Below, piece by piece: positions 52,081 to 64,000 of a stretch of 64,000 nt of DNA. A model generated the notes under the pieces. It did not search any database and was not told the DNA's origin. It saw nothing but the letters and a program-made list of their open reading frames with translations. Origin of the DNA: Dermatophagoides farinae (taxonomy: Eukaryota; Arthropoda; Arachnida; Sarcoptiformes; Pyroglyphidae); NCBI RefSeq assembly GCF_024713945.1, contig NC_134682.1, forward strand, positions 248,001 through 312,000, written 5' to 3'. The position numbers were made by a program, and so were the translations under genes. The first letter of the stretch is position 1. Each line of letters begins with the position of its first letter.

Positions 52081-53863
52081 TCAATATCTTTTCCAAATGC
52101 CACCACCAGCACCGCCACCGATTCCACTGCCATTTTTCCATCGATTGTTTGTATTATTTTGTTGTCGATTATGATTTGAATAATTTTGTCGATTATTTTG
52201 ACTATAACGATTATTATTATTAGATGATGATGGTGATTGATTATGATGATGATGATGATGATATGATGATAATGAAGAGGAAGAACTAGCATTGCGATTA
52301 TGATGATGGTGTTGATGATGATTATGATTAGGACGATTCGATGATGATATACTTTGTATAGAATCACCAATTTGAAAATTATTTACATCACCAATATGAC
52401 TTGGAATATTTGGTATAATGTTCGAAAGTGATAACGGTGTTATTGACGATGAATGATGTTGTTGAGGTGGTGGTTGTTGCGGTACACGAAATTTATCGAG
52501 ATCATTGCTGTTGCTGATGCTATCATTAATAGATGAACCAAGAAATTCTTCAAACGAGGGTGGTGGAGGCGGAGGTGGTGGTGGGATGAAACAATATGTT
52601 CCACCGATATCCGTTGCTCCAATAAAAGATGATAATTGTGGTGGTAATAAAGAAGATTTCTGTATCGAATCTGAAGCATGGCGATTATCTTCGTCTTCGG
52701 AATCACCTAGATCCATATCGGCTGGTTCAAAATTTTCGACAGGATTTTCATTACCAAACGATCGTGTCGTGATGACTGATTCGATTTGGTTGACATCTCT
52801 GGATGAATTTTTATTGAAATTTTCATTACTTGGACCGTATAAACCAGGATTCAATGGGAATTGTCCTGTACCCGACATTAGACTTGTTAGACGTTTATCC
52901 AGACTACTAACTTGCTGATTATTTGTTTGTTGAAAGAAATTCAACACCGATGATAATTGGGAAGCATTCATTTCTGGAGGTTTATTCAGACTAGAGAAAT
53001 TAGTGTAGCCACCATAGTTATTTAGCATCGATTGTACCTGCCGTAGTCGTACCTCACAATTGTTGAACGTTTCAGCTATCGCTTTTGATTCTTTCATTTG
53101 AATATCATAATAAATCTTACTTTTCTCCAAGGCTGTTAGCAGAGATTTTCTGGTGACAATCTCTTTTTCAATGGCTATTTTGGCCGATTCTAAACATTTG
53201 GTTGCATCATCTAATTCTTTACTACATTGTTCTCCATACGATTTATCTTTGAGTTTATTGAGCAAATCAGAATTGGCAAAATCCAATTTACAATTGATCA
53301 GATTTTGATATTTTGCACGAGTAAATTGTTCAACTTTTACAGTATTGTTAATCTGATTGATTATATCATTTAGATCAAAATCGTGAATAATTTTGGCAAT
53401 AACATCGGCTTCGATTTTCTCTCCGCAAAGTAATTCACGTAATTCATTAATAAATTCTTTACTATAAACGGATCGATCTTGCCAAATGCTCAGTACACGG
53501 TGAATATTGTTCATGATTTTTTCATCATTTGTCACTTTACATGCTTCACGCAAGGCATTCATAAATTCACTTAGATAATGTGATAGATTTTTCTTTTTTG
53601 CATTCTGTACAATATCATTGGCCAGATAGAATAAAACTAATTGATGATCACTTTTATCTGTTTACGAAATAATAACAAGTAAGTTTTTTGTTCGTTTTTT
53701 AATTACACTCACCTCTAGTATAACATTTAAGCCATTGTTCGACAATTTTTTTATAATGTTTCTGATAATGTATAACCCATAATGATAATGATTGAATACT
53801 TTCTTGGCTGCTGGTAACATTTTCCAATTTTTTCACTAAATTCGTTTCACTAAAACTGGACAT
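52081..53863 (-). CDS. RPRD2: RPRD2-like CID-domain protein binding RNA polymerase II CTD
   Basis: Nuclear protein that reads the phosphorylated RNA polymerase II C-terminal repeat. Two exons, 53863-53713 and 53657-52081; 575 residues. The CID domain spans about residues 1-135 (MSSFSETNLVKKLENVTSSQ, SLSLWVIHYQKHYKKIVEQW, LVLFYLANDIVQNAKKKN, RVLSIWQDRSVYSKEFINEL). A helical/coiled-coil dimerisation region follows to about residue 280 (LKDKSYGEQCSKELDDATKC, TALEKSKIYYDIQMKESKAI), which aligns better with RPRD2 than with RPRD1A/B. The C-terminal half is disordered, with an acidic stretch (ADMDLGDSEDEDN), a nine-proline run (52561-52600 region), His/Ser/Asn runs and a Gly-rich end (GIGGGAGGGIWKRY). 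Human RPRD2 is much longer (about 1460), mostly in the disordered tail. Confidence 0.9.
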
Positions 53864-54952
53864 ATTGTGATCACTATAAATAACGACGATGAAGATGAAC
53901 AGATAAATTACATAATTTTAATGAACCAGCGAAAAACAACTTGATCAACAATGGAAATGATTTTTTTTTTATTTTTGAAAAAAATTCAAGAATTTCGTGC
54001 ATGTATTATATGTAAACAAACAACATCAACATTGACATACTCAATCAATGCCGCCACAGAGCGTCATCAAACGTGTTCCACCAATACAAATCTATACAAT
54101 ACAAGCAATAGATGAGAGGGCAGTACTCATTGTGAATGAATTATCCATGAAAAAACAATAAGCCCCCATGTAATTTAAATTCGATTCCGGATCACAGATG
54201 GCACTAGGTAACGGTAATCATCAATTATCTTACCATCGAATTACGAGCGCGAAAAAAAATTGATCATTTTTGATTAAAACAAAATTGATCATCTGGTTTT
54301 TCCACTTCGAACGGCTATTTTGAAAATTTTGTTAATTTCAATCAAATAGTTTTTTTTATTTAAGATTTTTTTCTATTTCATCCACTTTATCATCATTTCT
54401 CAAGCAATCAATGAACTATATCAACAACAAACGTTCGATTTCGAAATCAACATTGTAACACCAGATATTTGAAAAAAAGTGCATATAAACTATGTATGTG
54501 GATATAAATTATTATTATCATTAACTTTGAAATGATTCCAACCACAATCATGATCATCAATCGACAATGGCAAGACCATGATCCAAACATGTGTGTGTGT
54601 GTGTTTGTTTTAGTTGTCTAATGATTTTTTTTCTGGATAAAATGTTCGACATTGAATGACTGATTTTAAATAAGATGAACGTTCAAATTGAATAAATGTG
54701 AATATGACGAAATCATTATTATTATCATCATCAATGGCTATGTAGACTCTTGTCTTTAAAGACCAACAGCTTAATTTATGTGTGTATGTGTGTTGGAATC
54801 GTGTACTGTTGTTGTTTTGGATCTACTATAAAAACTCGACATTTCGTTTTTTTTGCTTTGAATAATTTTTATTTGTTCACCCGCGTTATGATCTCATTTT
54901 TACGAATTTTCTTTTTTTTTCTCACATATTAGACAATTAAACAACCGTCGTC
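53864..54952. other. Divergent promoter region, RPRD2 / spermidine synthase
   Basis: About 1.1 kb between two divergent starts. A possible 5'-UTR acceptor (CACATATTAG) lies at 54923-54932, just before the spermidine synthase ATG. GT repeat at 54592-54604. No other gene seen. Confidence 0.5.
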
Positions 54953-55914
54953 ATGACAAACAATGAACAATTTAAAAATCATGACAATGAAGATTGGTTT
55001 GTCGAAACTGGTGTTCTTAATTCTGACCAATGTCGCTTAACCATCAAAATCGGTCGTAAATTAATCGAAAAACAGTCCAAATATCAAAATATATTGGCAT
55101 TTGAAAAGTAAGTTTCAATGAATGTGTGTGTTCATTCACCGATAACAATTATCGTTATCATCATAGTGAAAAATTTGGTCGATGTCTGGTATTAGATGAT
55201 GCCATTCAATGTACTGAATTGGATGAATGCTCATATCAGGAGATGATTTCTTTTCTACCATTAAATATTCATCCAAATCCAGAACGAGTATTGATCATCG
55301 GTGGTGGTGATGGTGGTGTAGCACGTGAAGTGGCCAAACATCCATTGGTCAAACATGTAGTTCAATGTGAAATTGATTCAGAAGTGGTGAAAATATCGAA
55401 AAAATACTTGCCATTCATGGGCGTGGGATTTGAAAATGAAAAATTGAAATTATTTTTCCAAGATGGCTATGAATATGTTCGTAATCATAAAAATGAATTC
55501 GATGTAATCATTACTGATAGTTCGGATCCAAAAGGTCCAGCAACAACATTGTATCAATCGGAATATTATCAAGCACTTTATGAATGTCTCCGTCATGATG
55601 GTATAATTTGTTGTCAAGCAGAATCGTATTGGTTCGATTTGGAATTCATTAAAAATTTATTCCATAAAGTTCAACAAATATTTCCATCATTAGCATATGC
55701 ATCAACAGCTGTTGCATCATATCCATCTGGTCAAATTGGATTTTTGATTGCTTCAAAATCAAAAACTGTTGATTTCAAACATGCTAAACATCAAGAAAAA
55801 TTTCAGAAAATTGCTGAAAAATTAAGGTATTATTCACCTGAAATGCATTCATCGGCATTCATTTTGCCAATGTTTGTACAACGACAATTGGATCAAGTGT
55901 TGAATAATCCATGA
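54953..55914 (+). CDS. SRM: Spermidine synthase
   Basis: Cytosolic aminopropyltransferase that makes spermidine from putrescine and decarboxylated SAM. Two exons, 54953-55107 and 55167-55914, with a 59-base intron; 300 residues (human 302). The family is unmistakable: DNEDWFVETG, IEKQSKYQNILAFE, GRCLVLDDAIQCTELDECSY, the SAM-binding loop VLIIGGGDGGVAREV, the acidic CEIDSEVV, and the catalytic DVIITDSSDPKGPATTLYQ. The tail YYSPEMHSSAFILPMFVQ is also typical. All key Asp residues (DGG, DSSDP) are present, so it should be active. AATAAA lies at 55958-55963. Confidence 0.97.
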
Positions 55915-56258
55915 AATAATAATTTCTCGATTCATTCAAATTTAAAATTTTATAAAGAATAAAGCAAAAAATTAAATTCTACGATTTCTTTCTAAGAATT
56001 AGGTTTCTTTCAAGAATTCAGAAAAAAATAAAACAAAATTCAAAGTAAATTAAATTCTGTCCAATCATACAAAAGACAGATAAGTATTTTGTTTGGTCGT
56101 CTACTCATTATGAAGGGAAAAAATTATTCAAATTATTAGGATTGAAATGAATGATCATCATCATCAGGAGATATTTCAGCAAAAGGATAAATTATCAGTT
56201 GACTTTTTCTGGTTGAACAGACACACACAGGAACACACCAAATCATCTATTCATTCAT
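55915..56258. other. Tail-to-tail region, spermidine synthase / GAPDH
   Basis: About 345 bases with both 3' UTRs, including AATAAA at 55958-55963 on the plus strand. Nothing else supported. Confidence 0.55.
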
Positions 56259-57358
<1,100 letters not shown>

Positions 57359-57386
57359 TTAGAGATTTTGTATTGTGTTTTTAAAA

Positions 57387-57461
57387 CTATGGTAACAATA
57401 GAAAAAATTATCATCAGCAATAAAATTGGAAAAAATTTCGTCAGTAGAAAAAAAAACTTAC
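57387..57461 (-). other. Probable 5'-UTR intron of GAPDH
   Basis: On the minus strand a strong donor GTAAGT at 57461-57456 follows CTTCTCGC, and an acceptor CCATAG ends at 57387, 31 bases before the ATG. The 75-base length fits the other introns of this window. Confidence 0.55.
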
Positions 57462-57534
57462 GCGAGAAGACGAATGCTGCAATGCAAGTGAAATAAAAAA
57501 ATGATGCGGATTGATCCCAATTGACCGGCTTGGT

Positions 57535-57548
57535 TAAATATATATAAG
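57535..57548 (-). promoter_or_regulatory. TATA-like box upstream of GAPDH
   Basis: The minus strand reads CTTATATATATTTA about 75 bases before the proposed 5'-UTR donor. Start of transcription would be near 57505-57518. The sequence is partly palindromic, so its orientation rests on the position relative to the gene. Confidence 0.45.
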
Positions 57549-57990
57549 CTGACTCGTTAAATACAACTGCCATTTGTACGCAAGCGCTATACAGTAAAAT
57601 ATTCGAGAATTTAGTAAATAAAATAACCTTGAGTTATAATGATAGGACTTTTACGACGCGCATGCGATTTACTTTGAAAAAATAAAAACATTTTTCTGAT
57701 AACAAAAAAATAGCATCCGATATACAACAACACACCCCTTCACGCGATTTATTTTGGTTGCTAACTGACGTGACATTGTCATCTGCACTCAAAAAAAAAA
57801 AAAAAAAAATACGATTGATTCATATCAGCCCCATGTTTAAATGTGAGGAATTTAAATTTTTTTGTTTTTGGAATAAACATGCCACCATACGGCGCCATAT
57901 ATGCGCCAATCGAATTTACTTTAATAATCTGAATTGAATGGTCAAATTCCATAACATTCATTCATTTATTACAATTACAAATGATGATGA

Positions 57991-59734
57991 TTACATTTTA
58001 GGTTCAGACAAATAAGACATTCCAATCTTTTCACCTGATTGTTTTTTCTTATTGATCAATGCATTAATCTTTTGATATTCACGATCTAATTTAGCTTTTT
58101 CATCTTTTATCATTCGTTTTGTTTTGCCTGTTGTATTATTATTTGATGATGAGTGATATTGATATTTCATTTCTTTTCCATTATCATAATCATCATCATC
58201 GTTGTGGTCAAAACGTGATGATCGAATTTTACCACCACTAACAACATCTTTACGACCATTGTCATCATCATCATCATCATCGGTATCGATGATTGCATCA
58301 TCATTTTCAGCATAACCAGGATAACATTCTGCATAGCTTTCCGGTTCTTGTTGTTGTAACTTGGCTTTTTTCACTTTATGAATGTTGGTCGTAGTATTTG
58401 AAGCAGCCAAATTTCCAACAATAGTTGCAGCCATTTCCAATGCTGCTTGTTTCGAATTACTACTACTTTCACGATCATCATACTTATTTTTTGTTGATTC
58501 AAAATATGATTTACGTTTACCACCATCGTTATTGGATGATGATGATACACGTTTGGATTTAATATCCGGTACATAATCACCAACATCATCATAAATATTA
58601 TTATCTTGATGTCTTGTTTTTTCTTTGTATAACGATGACGATTTACCGATGCATTCATTCTTAGATGAACTACTTGGCATTGATTCGAATTTTCTTCGTT
58701 GTTTTTTACTATTTGCTCCTTGTCTGATATGAGTCCAAATCTGGATTAATTTATTCATGATAATTTCATTAGTACTGATTGAATTGTATGCATCCAAATT
58801 AGGACATTCAGCTTTGCTTCGAATTAATGTGGTTGGTATTTCGTTTTCAGGAAAATCATTGGCTAGAATGGAAAAAAATTAAAAATTTAAAAAATTTTAC
58901 CAGAAAAAAACATTCATTCATACTTAGATCGTATTGATATGCCATTCTTCCTTGTCGAAATAATTCATTTCTTTCGGGTAAATTTTTATTAAACACAATC
59001 TTCAACAAGTTATCAATTTTTTTATTCTTAATCACATAACGATCTTGATCATCGAATGTATCGTGCTCTTTTTTCGAATATTTCTTCATTTTTCGCCGCT
59101 CTTCTTCCTTTCGTGCTTCTTCTTCTTCCTCTTGTTGTTGTTGTCGTACTTTTAGATATTCTTCCTCTTCTTCTTTTGTTTGTATTTCAGCTTTCACTTT
59201 TTGTAATAATGCATAATCTAGCCCTTTGACCAAATGCGTATGTTCCATATCACCACCAAGATATTTGGATTCTTGAATTAGCTGTTTTCGCCGTTCAGCT
59301 GCATCCATATCAAAATTATCTGGACCAACTGCATGATAAGCAGTACTGTTGGTCAATATGTCGGAATTTCTTGCTGCATCCATATTCGATCCATCTCTAC
59401 GTTCTTTAGCTCGATCACGATATTTTTTCGCTAATTCATGTAGAACATCACCATCTTGTTTTCGAATCATTTCGTATATCTTTTTTTTCTTTTTAACATT
59501 TTCACTTTGTTCCACTTTCGGTTTGTAACCAGATCTGCCATGCTTGTTTCGAACTGAACCACGAACTGAACCCGGTGTTGCTGATTGGCCTTGCATCACA
59601 GATCTTGGTGTCATCATTAATTTACGAAAATCGTCGTTGGTCATAGGTTGTGATCGTTCGATGGCATGATTTTCGGTCTTTGGTAATAACGCCGATGGCG
59701 GCGCCAATGGATTTGAAAACGGTTCGTTGTCCAT
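57991..59734 (-). CDS. IK: RED / IK protein, spliceosomal B-complex factor
   Basis: Nuclear splicing factor of the spliceosomal B complex (partner of SMU1), also known as IK. Two exons, 59734-58924 and 58862-57991; 560 residues (human 557). The N-terminus DNEPFSNPLAPPSA and DFRKLMMTPRSV match the family. The RED-N core is very conserved: AKKYRDRAKERRDG, AAERRKQLIQESKYLGGDME, HTHLVKGLDYALLQKVKAEI, ERNELFRQGRMAYQYDL. It continues across the intron with EIPTTLIRSKAECPNLDA and KLIQIWTHIRQGA. A Glu-rich coiled stretch is near residues 185-215. The RED-C region is Ser/Asp/Asn-rich with YAECYPGYAEN and the final EKAKLDREYQKINALINKKK. Human-type RE/RD repeats are replaced by Ser/Asn and Asp runs. Confidence 0.96.
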
Positions 59735-59960
59735 TTTTGATGAAAAATTTCAAAATATAAGGAACGAAATAAAATGTCAGAATATGAAATGATTCTGAAT
59801 CAGAACAAATCAGAAAAAACAAAAAAATCCAAAAAAGTCACGTGACATTATTGTAAACAAAGTCACTCACCTGAGTGTAAATAGAATGTGAGTTTTTAAG
59901 AAAGTCAAGTCGTAAAAAAATGTCAACATGAAAATTTTGGTTCTTAAAATTTGAAAAAAA
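59735..59960. promoter_or_regulatory. Head-to-head promoter of RED (IK) and PINK1
   Basis: Only 226 bases separate the divergent start codons, so the two genes very probably share a bidirectional promoter. A CACGTG E-box lies at 59840-59845 (GTCACGTGAC context, palindromic). No TATA box is obvious. Confidence 0.55.
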
Positions 59961-61704
59961 ATGATAATCTCCAATTTCAAACGACAATATTCGGACAGTC
60001 GGTTCGTAAGATTTTTGATACGAACCGCATTGAGGCAACCATCAGCTTGGTCGATGCAGCGATTGGTTTCATCGTCCTTCAAAAGGACACGAGCCTTGAT
60101 TCGATATTTGTTTGGTCGTGGCCCATCACCATTCTTGGCGAAAAAATTCATCCCAAACAAAGATATTGTCCACATTTCGAAGAATTTATATGCACAATCA
60201 AGACTTGTGCGCTATGTGTTTCGTCAACGAGAGTATGTCACCCGTTTCTACTTGGGTCATTCTCCATTTAAAACTTTCAACAGACGTGTTTTTAACGGAA
60301 CCGGACTTACATTCGGTTTAATCGGCATATATTGTCGTGATGGCAATGGTTATCCTGACTTATCCAATACTTTATTCGATAAACCTCAAAGTCTTGATTT
60401 CAGCGACTTTTTTCAAACTGTAAAAAAACCGATATTCGAAAGTGATGAACTTAGAGATGATATAACCAAAGCAGATCATATTGAATTTGATGATTTCATT
60501 GCGAAAGGATGTTGTGGTGCTGTTCACAAAGGAAAAATCAAAGATTATGATACAGAAAACGTTAAAAATGTGGCAGTGAAGATGTTATTCAATTATGATA
60601 TGAGTTCAAATTCTGTGGCCATCATGAACGAATCGATTAAAGAATGTACACCGTATCGTGGAACATACGGAACGATCTCAACACGAAAAACTTTATCTGC
60701 ACATCCAAATGTTGTGAAGATTTTATCAGTGTTTGTTGACGAATTTAAACCCGTAAAAAATAGTGAAAATTTTTATCCACATGCATTGCCACCAGAGTAT
60801 GGTGGTTTTGGCCATAATCGAACATTGTTTGTTATGCAAAAACTCTACGATATGTCACTGAAAAAATATTTAATTCTGAATCCTTTTCCCACTGAACATT
60901 GTTCATTGGCTATACTAACCCAATGTTTTGAGGCTATTGATTTTTTGAATAAAAATCAAATAGCACATCGTGATCTTAAGCTGGATAATTTTCTCGTCCA
61001 ATTACCTGACAACAATGATGATTATCCGTGGATTGTTATCACCGATTTTGGACTCTGTTCAACTAGTCTGAAAATTCCTTTTGAAACAGATGAAGTATGT
61101 AAAGGAGGCAATCATGCATTGATGGCACCTGAAATCAAAACAGCTCGTCCATGTAAACGTGCCATATTGGATTATAGAAAAGCAGATCTTTGGTCAATGG
61201 CCACCATTGCATATGAAATATTTGGCGAATTGAATCCTTTCTATCAAAAACAGATCGATCAACAAGCACTGGATGGTGCAAATTATTGTGAAAATCACAT
61301 ACCTGCATTTTCGTCTAAGTTACCATTGTTGGCATCAATGGTGAAACAAATTCTTCGAAGGAATCCAAATGAGGTGAATATTGTTCTTTTCATAAAATTC
61401 AAAATTAAATTTTTTTTTCTCATTATAGCGTCCTTCAACATGGTTGGTTTCGGCCTATTGTCATCTCCTGCTACAATATGGATCGAAACAAATGAATCAA
61501 CTTCTGATGATTGAAAATCACCAATTGCAGGATCAAATTTTGAAGAATTGGTTCAAACAATTATCATATCGTAAATTGTTTGAAATAACCAATGGAAATT
61601 TGTCTCAAATTTCCAATTCTTATCGTATGCAAGTAATGTTTCTTGCCAAATATAACAGCAATCAATTGATTAATATTGTTGAACAATCATCAATCATGTT
61701 TTGA
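59961..61704 (+). CDS. PINK1: PINK1, mitochondrial Ser/Thr kinase
   Basis: Kinase that phosphorylates ubiquitin and Parkin on damaged mitochondria. Two exons, 59961-61373 and 61429-61704; 562 residues (human 581). The N-terminus is basic and lacks acidic residues in its first 60 positions apart from one Asp (RFVRFLIRTALRQPSAW), as for a mitochondrial signal. A short hydrophobic segment RRVFNGTGLTFGLIGIYC at about residues 112-130 matches the human transmembrane stretch. Kinase features: Gly-rich loop AKGCCGAVHKG, Lys in NVAVKMLFNY, HPNVVKILSVFVDEF, RTLFVMQKLYDMSLKKYL, catalytic AHRDLKLDNFLVQ, DFG in VITDFGLC, and KGGNHALMAPEIKTARP. PINK1-specific parts include YRGTYGTISTRKTLSAHPN, KADLWSMATIAYEIFGELNP and the C-terminal helical extension (LFEITNGNLSQISNSYRMQV). 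All catalytic residues are present. AATAAA lies at 61747-61752. Confidence 0.96.
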
Positions 61705-61845
61705 AGTTTATTTTATTCAATTTTTCCATGTTGTAAGAAAAAAAAATAATAAAAACATGCACATTTTATAGCCAGTATATTTAGTTATTTTTTCATTATT
61801 TTAAAATTTATATATGTACAATGTATAATGATTTTCATTACAAAT

Positions 61846-64000
61846 TCATTGTTCTTCAGTTTCATCGGTATCAGTTTCAGCGTTTTTCTTTTCATGTTTT
61901 GCATTGCGAATCTTCTGCTGTTTCCATTCTTTGATTTCTTGTCGAAGCTTATCATCTATAATGAATGTATGTGTTTGAAAAAAAGATTTGCATTGATTTG
62001 TTACTACTTACTTGGTACAAGCATATCTTCATTCAATGGTTGACGATTGAATGGATCAGTAGAAGCATTCAACAAGTGACGAATTATCACAGATCGGTCC
62101 ATTATGTTTCCACTTGGCAATATAACCGGATCATCCATAATTGTATCCATTAATGGATCTTTATAATTTTCTGGTGCATCACTAAAATCAATTTCCATCT
62201 GTTTTTTAACCTCGAGAATTTTTTCCACTTCTGATATAATCAATAAAAATGATTCAATTTTATGTTGTGATTTAATATGGATACGTTCCATTTTCGATGC
62301 AGCATCTTTGAATAATTCATGACTATATGATCGTTCATCATTGGCAATGGCCTAATTAAATTTCAAAATTATTATTAGTTTGTCGGAAAAAAATTTCAAA
62401 ACAAAAACCAACTTGATAAAATTTTTTGGACTTTAAATGCAAATAAATATCAGTAATCTTGTCGAGTAAATATTTGGGATCCCAACCATATTTTTCTGGA
62501 TTTGGAACTTTAAGACTTTTACATTTTTTACCACAAAGCTGTTGTAGATTAAAGTTGAGCATTGCAGCCAATCTATCAATGAGTTCCTGAACAAGAAACA
62601 AATTGTAACATGATTTTTGATTATTTTTTTTTCACACAAACAACTTACCACAGCTTCGAAAGGTTTTTGTACCGTTTTTGTCAGATAATGCAACATGTCA
62701 ACATTCTCGACAGCCAAAATTAAAAATGAACGACATTGCCGTTCATCGAATGCTAGTTGGCGTTCACGAGTTTCTCGTTGTTCTCGTGTTTGTCTATTCC
62801 AATTTTCAGGATTTTTCATGTCCTCTTTAATTTCATGAATTCGTTTCAAAGAAACCAATGCTTCATCCAACAAGAAAGTCGTGTCGTTCATCAACATGTT
62901 GATGAATTTGACAAAATTTTTTCCATTATCGGCTTCATTAATAATGGCAAATTGTTGTTTTTGATTTGTCCAAAATGATTTGAATATAATACTAATATGA
63001 TAACGAATGGTAAATTTATCATAAAATTCATTCGAGGTACCAGTGATTTCAACATCAGTGTAGAATTTCATTAGAGCACGAACTAGATATTGATCGGCTA
63101 ATGGATGATTCATGATTTTTGCGTGAAATGTCGATGAATGAGTGTTGACAATTGGGCTCGATAGAAAAACAATTTCGATGAATTTTGCAGTCAAATAGGG
63201 ATTGTTTATATAATGTGGTGAACAAATGACCACTATAATGAATAGAATCAAGCATTCAAAATTGGCTGAATCATAATATGGATTTGGTGGTTCCAATATT
63301 GTCGAACAATGTTGAATAATGAAGATAAGAAAATCAGCCAAATCCTCTAGATACCAATCTGGATAACTGGCAAAAATTGGTGGTACATTTTGAGGCAATG
63401 GTAATTCCAGATCATATTCATTATCACAATTAATTAATTTCAACAAGAAATGAATAAATTGATTATAGAATATCATACAACGACCAAGGAATCGTTCGTC
63501 CAATAGGCCAGCTTCAGCACAAAGTTTTGATTTATGATATCGCAACATTTGTTCTTTATAACGACGCAGCCGATTGGATTGATCAGTCTGGTGAGCTTCA
63601 ATGAAACGATTCAATTCTCGGATGGTTCTCAAACGCCGCATATGTTTTCGGATGCATGGTATGACGCTTATATGATGTGCATATAAAGTTTGAAAAAAAC
63701 ATTGTGTCGAAAATGTTACTTCATTCCAAGCAAAATCTGGTTTTGCCATCTCTTGTTCAAGCCATTTCTCGGCTTCAGCTTGATTGAACTTGATTCGTGA
63801 ATCATCTTTTTTGATGGCCAATGGATTGTTTTGATTCATAGGAAATAATGGATCAATTTTTTCACGCTTGATTTTCACCGAAAGTAATTGTAAAACACTA
63901 GTGAGATTGGTGAAAAAGCCATCGGATGCAACAGATTTTTCATCCAAATGTAAACGTGAACGAGTACTGTTTCTCAGTAATGCTTCAGTGAAAAATTCAA
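61846..64000 (-). CDS. UBE4B: UBE4B, U-box E4 ubiquitin ligase (5' part outside window)
   Basis: Ubiquitin chain elongation factor (yeast Ufd2 family). Four exons visible: 64000-62649 (open at the window edge), 62586-62413, 62351-62012 and 61955-61846; about 658 C-terminal residues. The Ufd2 core is clear: [13 protein letters not shown]-like start, [96 protein letters not shown]. The U-box is at 62016-62194: [57 protein letters not shown]. This fits UBE4B better than UBE4A. The donor after 62413 is a weak GTTGGT but is needed to reach [17 protein letters not shown] in frame. The C-terminus is a charged tail ending TDTDETEEQ. Confidence 0.95.

Overview
The window is nuclear DNA of an arthropod. 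My best inference is an acariform (astigmatid, dust-mite-like) mite. The DNA is AT-rich, with many ATG/CAT, CA/TG and poly-A tracts between genes. Genes are closely packed and mostly split by GT-AG introns of 50-100 bases. The protein set is metazoan, with arthropod-type members such as a Spätzle-like ligand, an Hr83-like NR2E receptor and a myosin rod protein. I saw no rRNA, tRNA, transposase, LTR element, CRISPR array or virus-like gene. Species cannot be fixed from the sequence alone.

Layout, left to right. GOLPH3 (minus, 3' end outside the window). ARID2/BAP170, a PBAF subunit (minus). A TRAF-like RING/zinc-finger protein without a MATH domain (plus). Delta-COP of the COPI coat (plus). 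Homer, a postsynaptic EVH1/coiled-coil scaffold (plus). A Spätzle-4-like cystine-knot ligand (minus). A four-membrane-pass claudin-superfamily gene (minus) with one 6.3-kb intron. HACD3, a very-long-chain 3-hydroxyacyl-CoA dehydratase (minus). A small coiled-coil protein, perhaps HAUS5-like (minus). A standalone myosin-rod gene (minus). NR2C2AP and a METTL25-family methyltransferase overlapping on the plus strand. An NR2E nuclear receptor (plus). RPRD2 (minus). Spermidine synthase (plus). GAPDH (minus). RED/IK (minus). PINK1 (plus). The C-terminal two thirds of the E4 ubiquitin ligase UBE4B (minus, runs off the right edge).

The genes are mostly unrelated housekeeping, trafficking (GOLPH3, delta-COP), chromatin/RNA (ARID2, RPRD2, RED), muscle and signalling genes. 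They do not form a pathway cluster. Local arrangements worth noting are the overlapping NR2C2AP-METTL25 pair, the 226-bp head-to-head RED/PINK1 promoter and the 141-bp tail-to-tail PINK1/UBE4B junction. I rebuilt exon structures by hand from splice signals, reading phase and family similarity. Most CDS joins close in frame from ATG to stop. The one unclear join is in the Spätzle-like gene near 23319-23373. I did not find a clearly new multi-gene system. The most interesting items are the overlapping gene pair, the motor-less myosin rod gene, the TRAF without MATH and the Spätzle-like ligand with a large insert inside its cystine knot.
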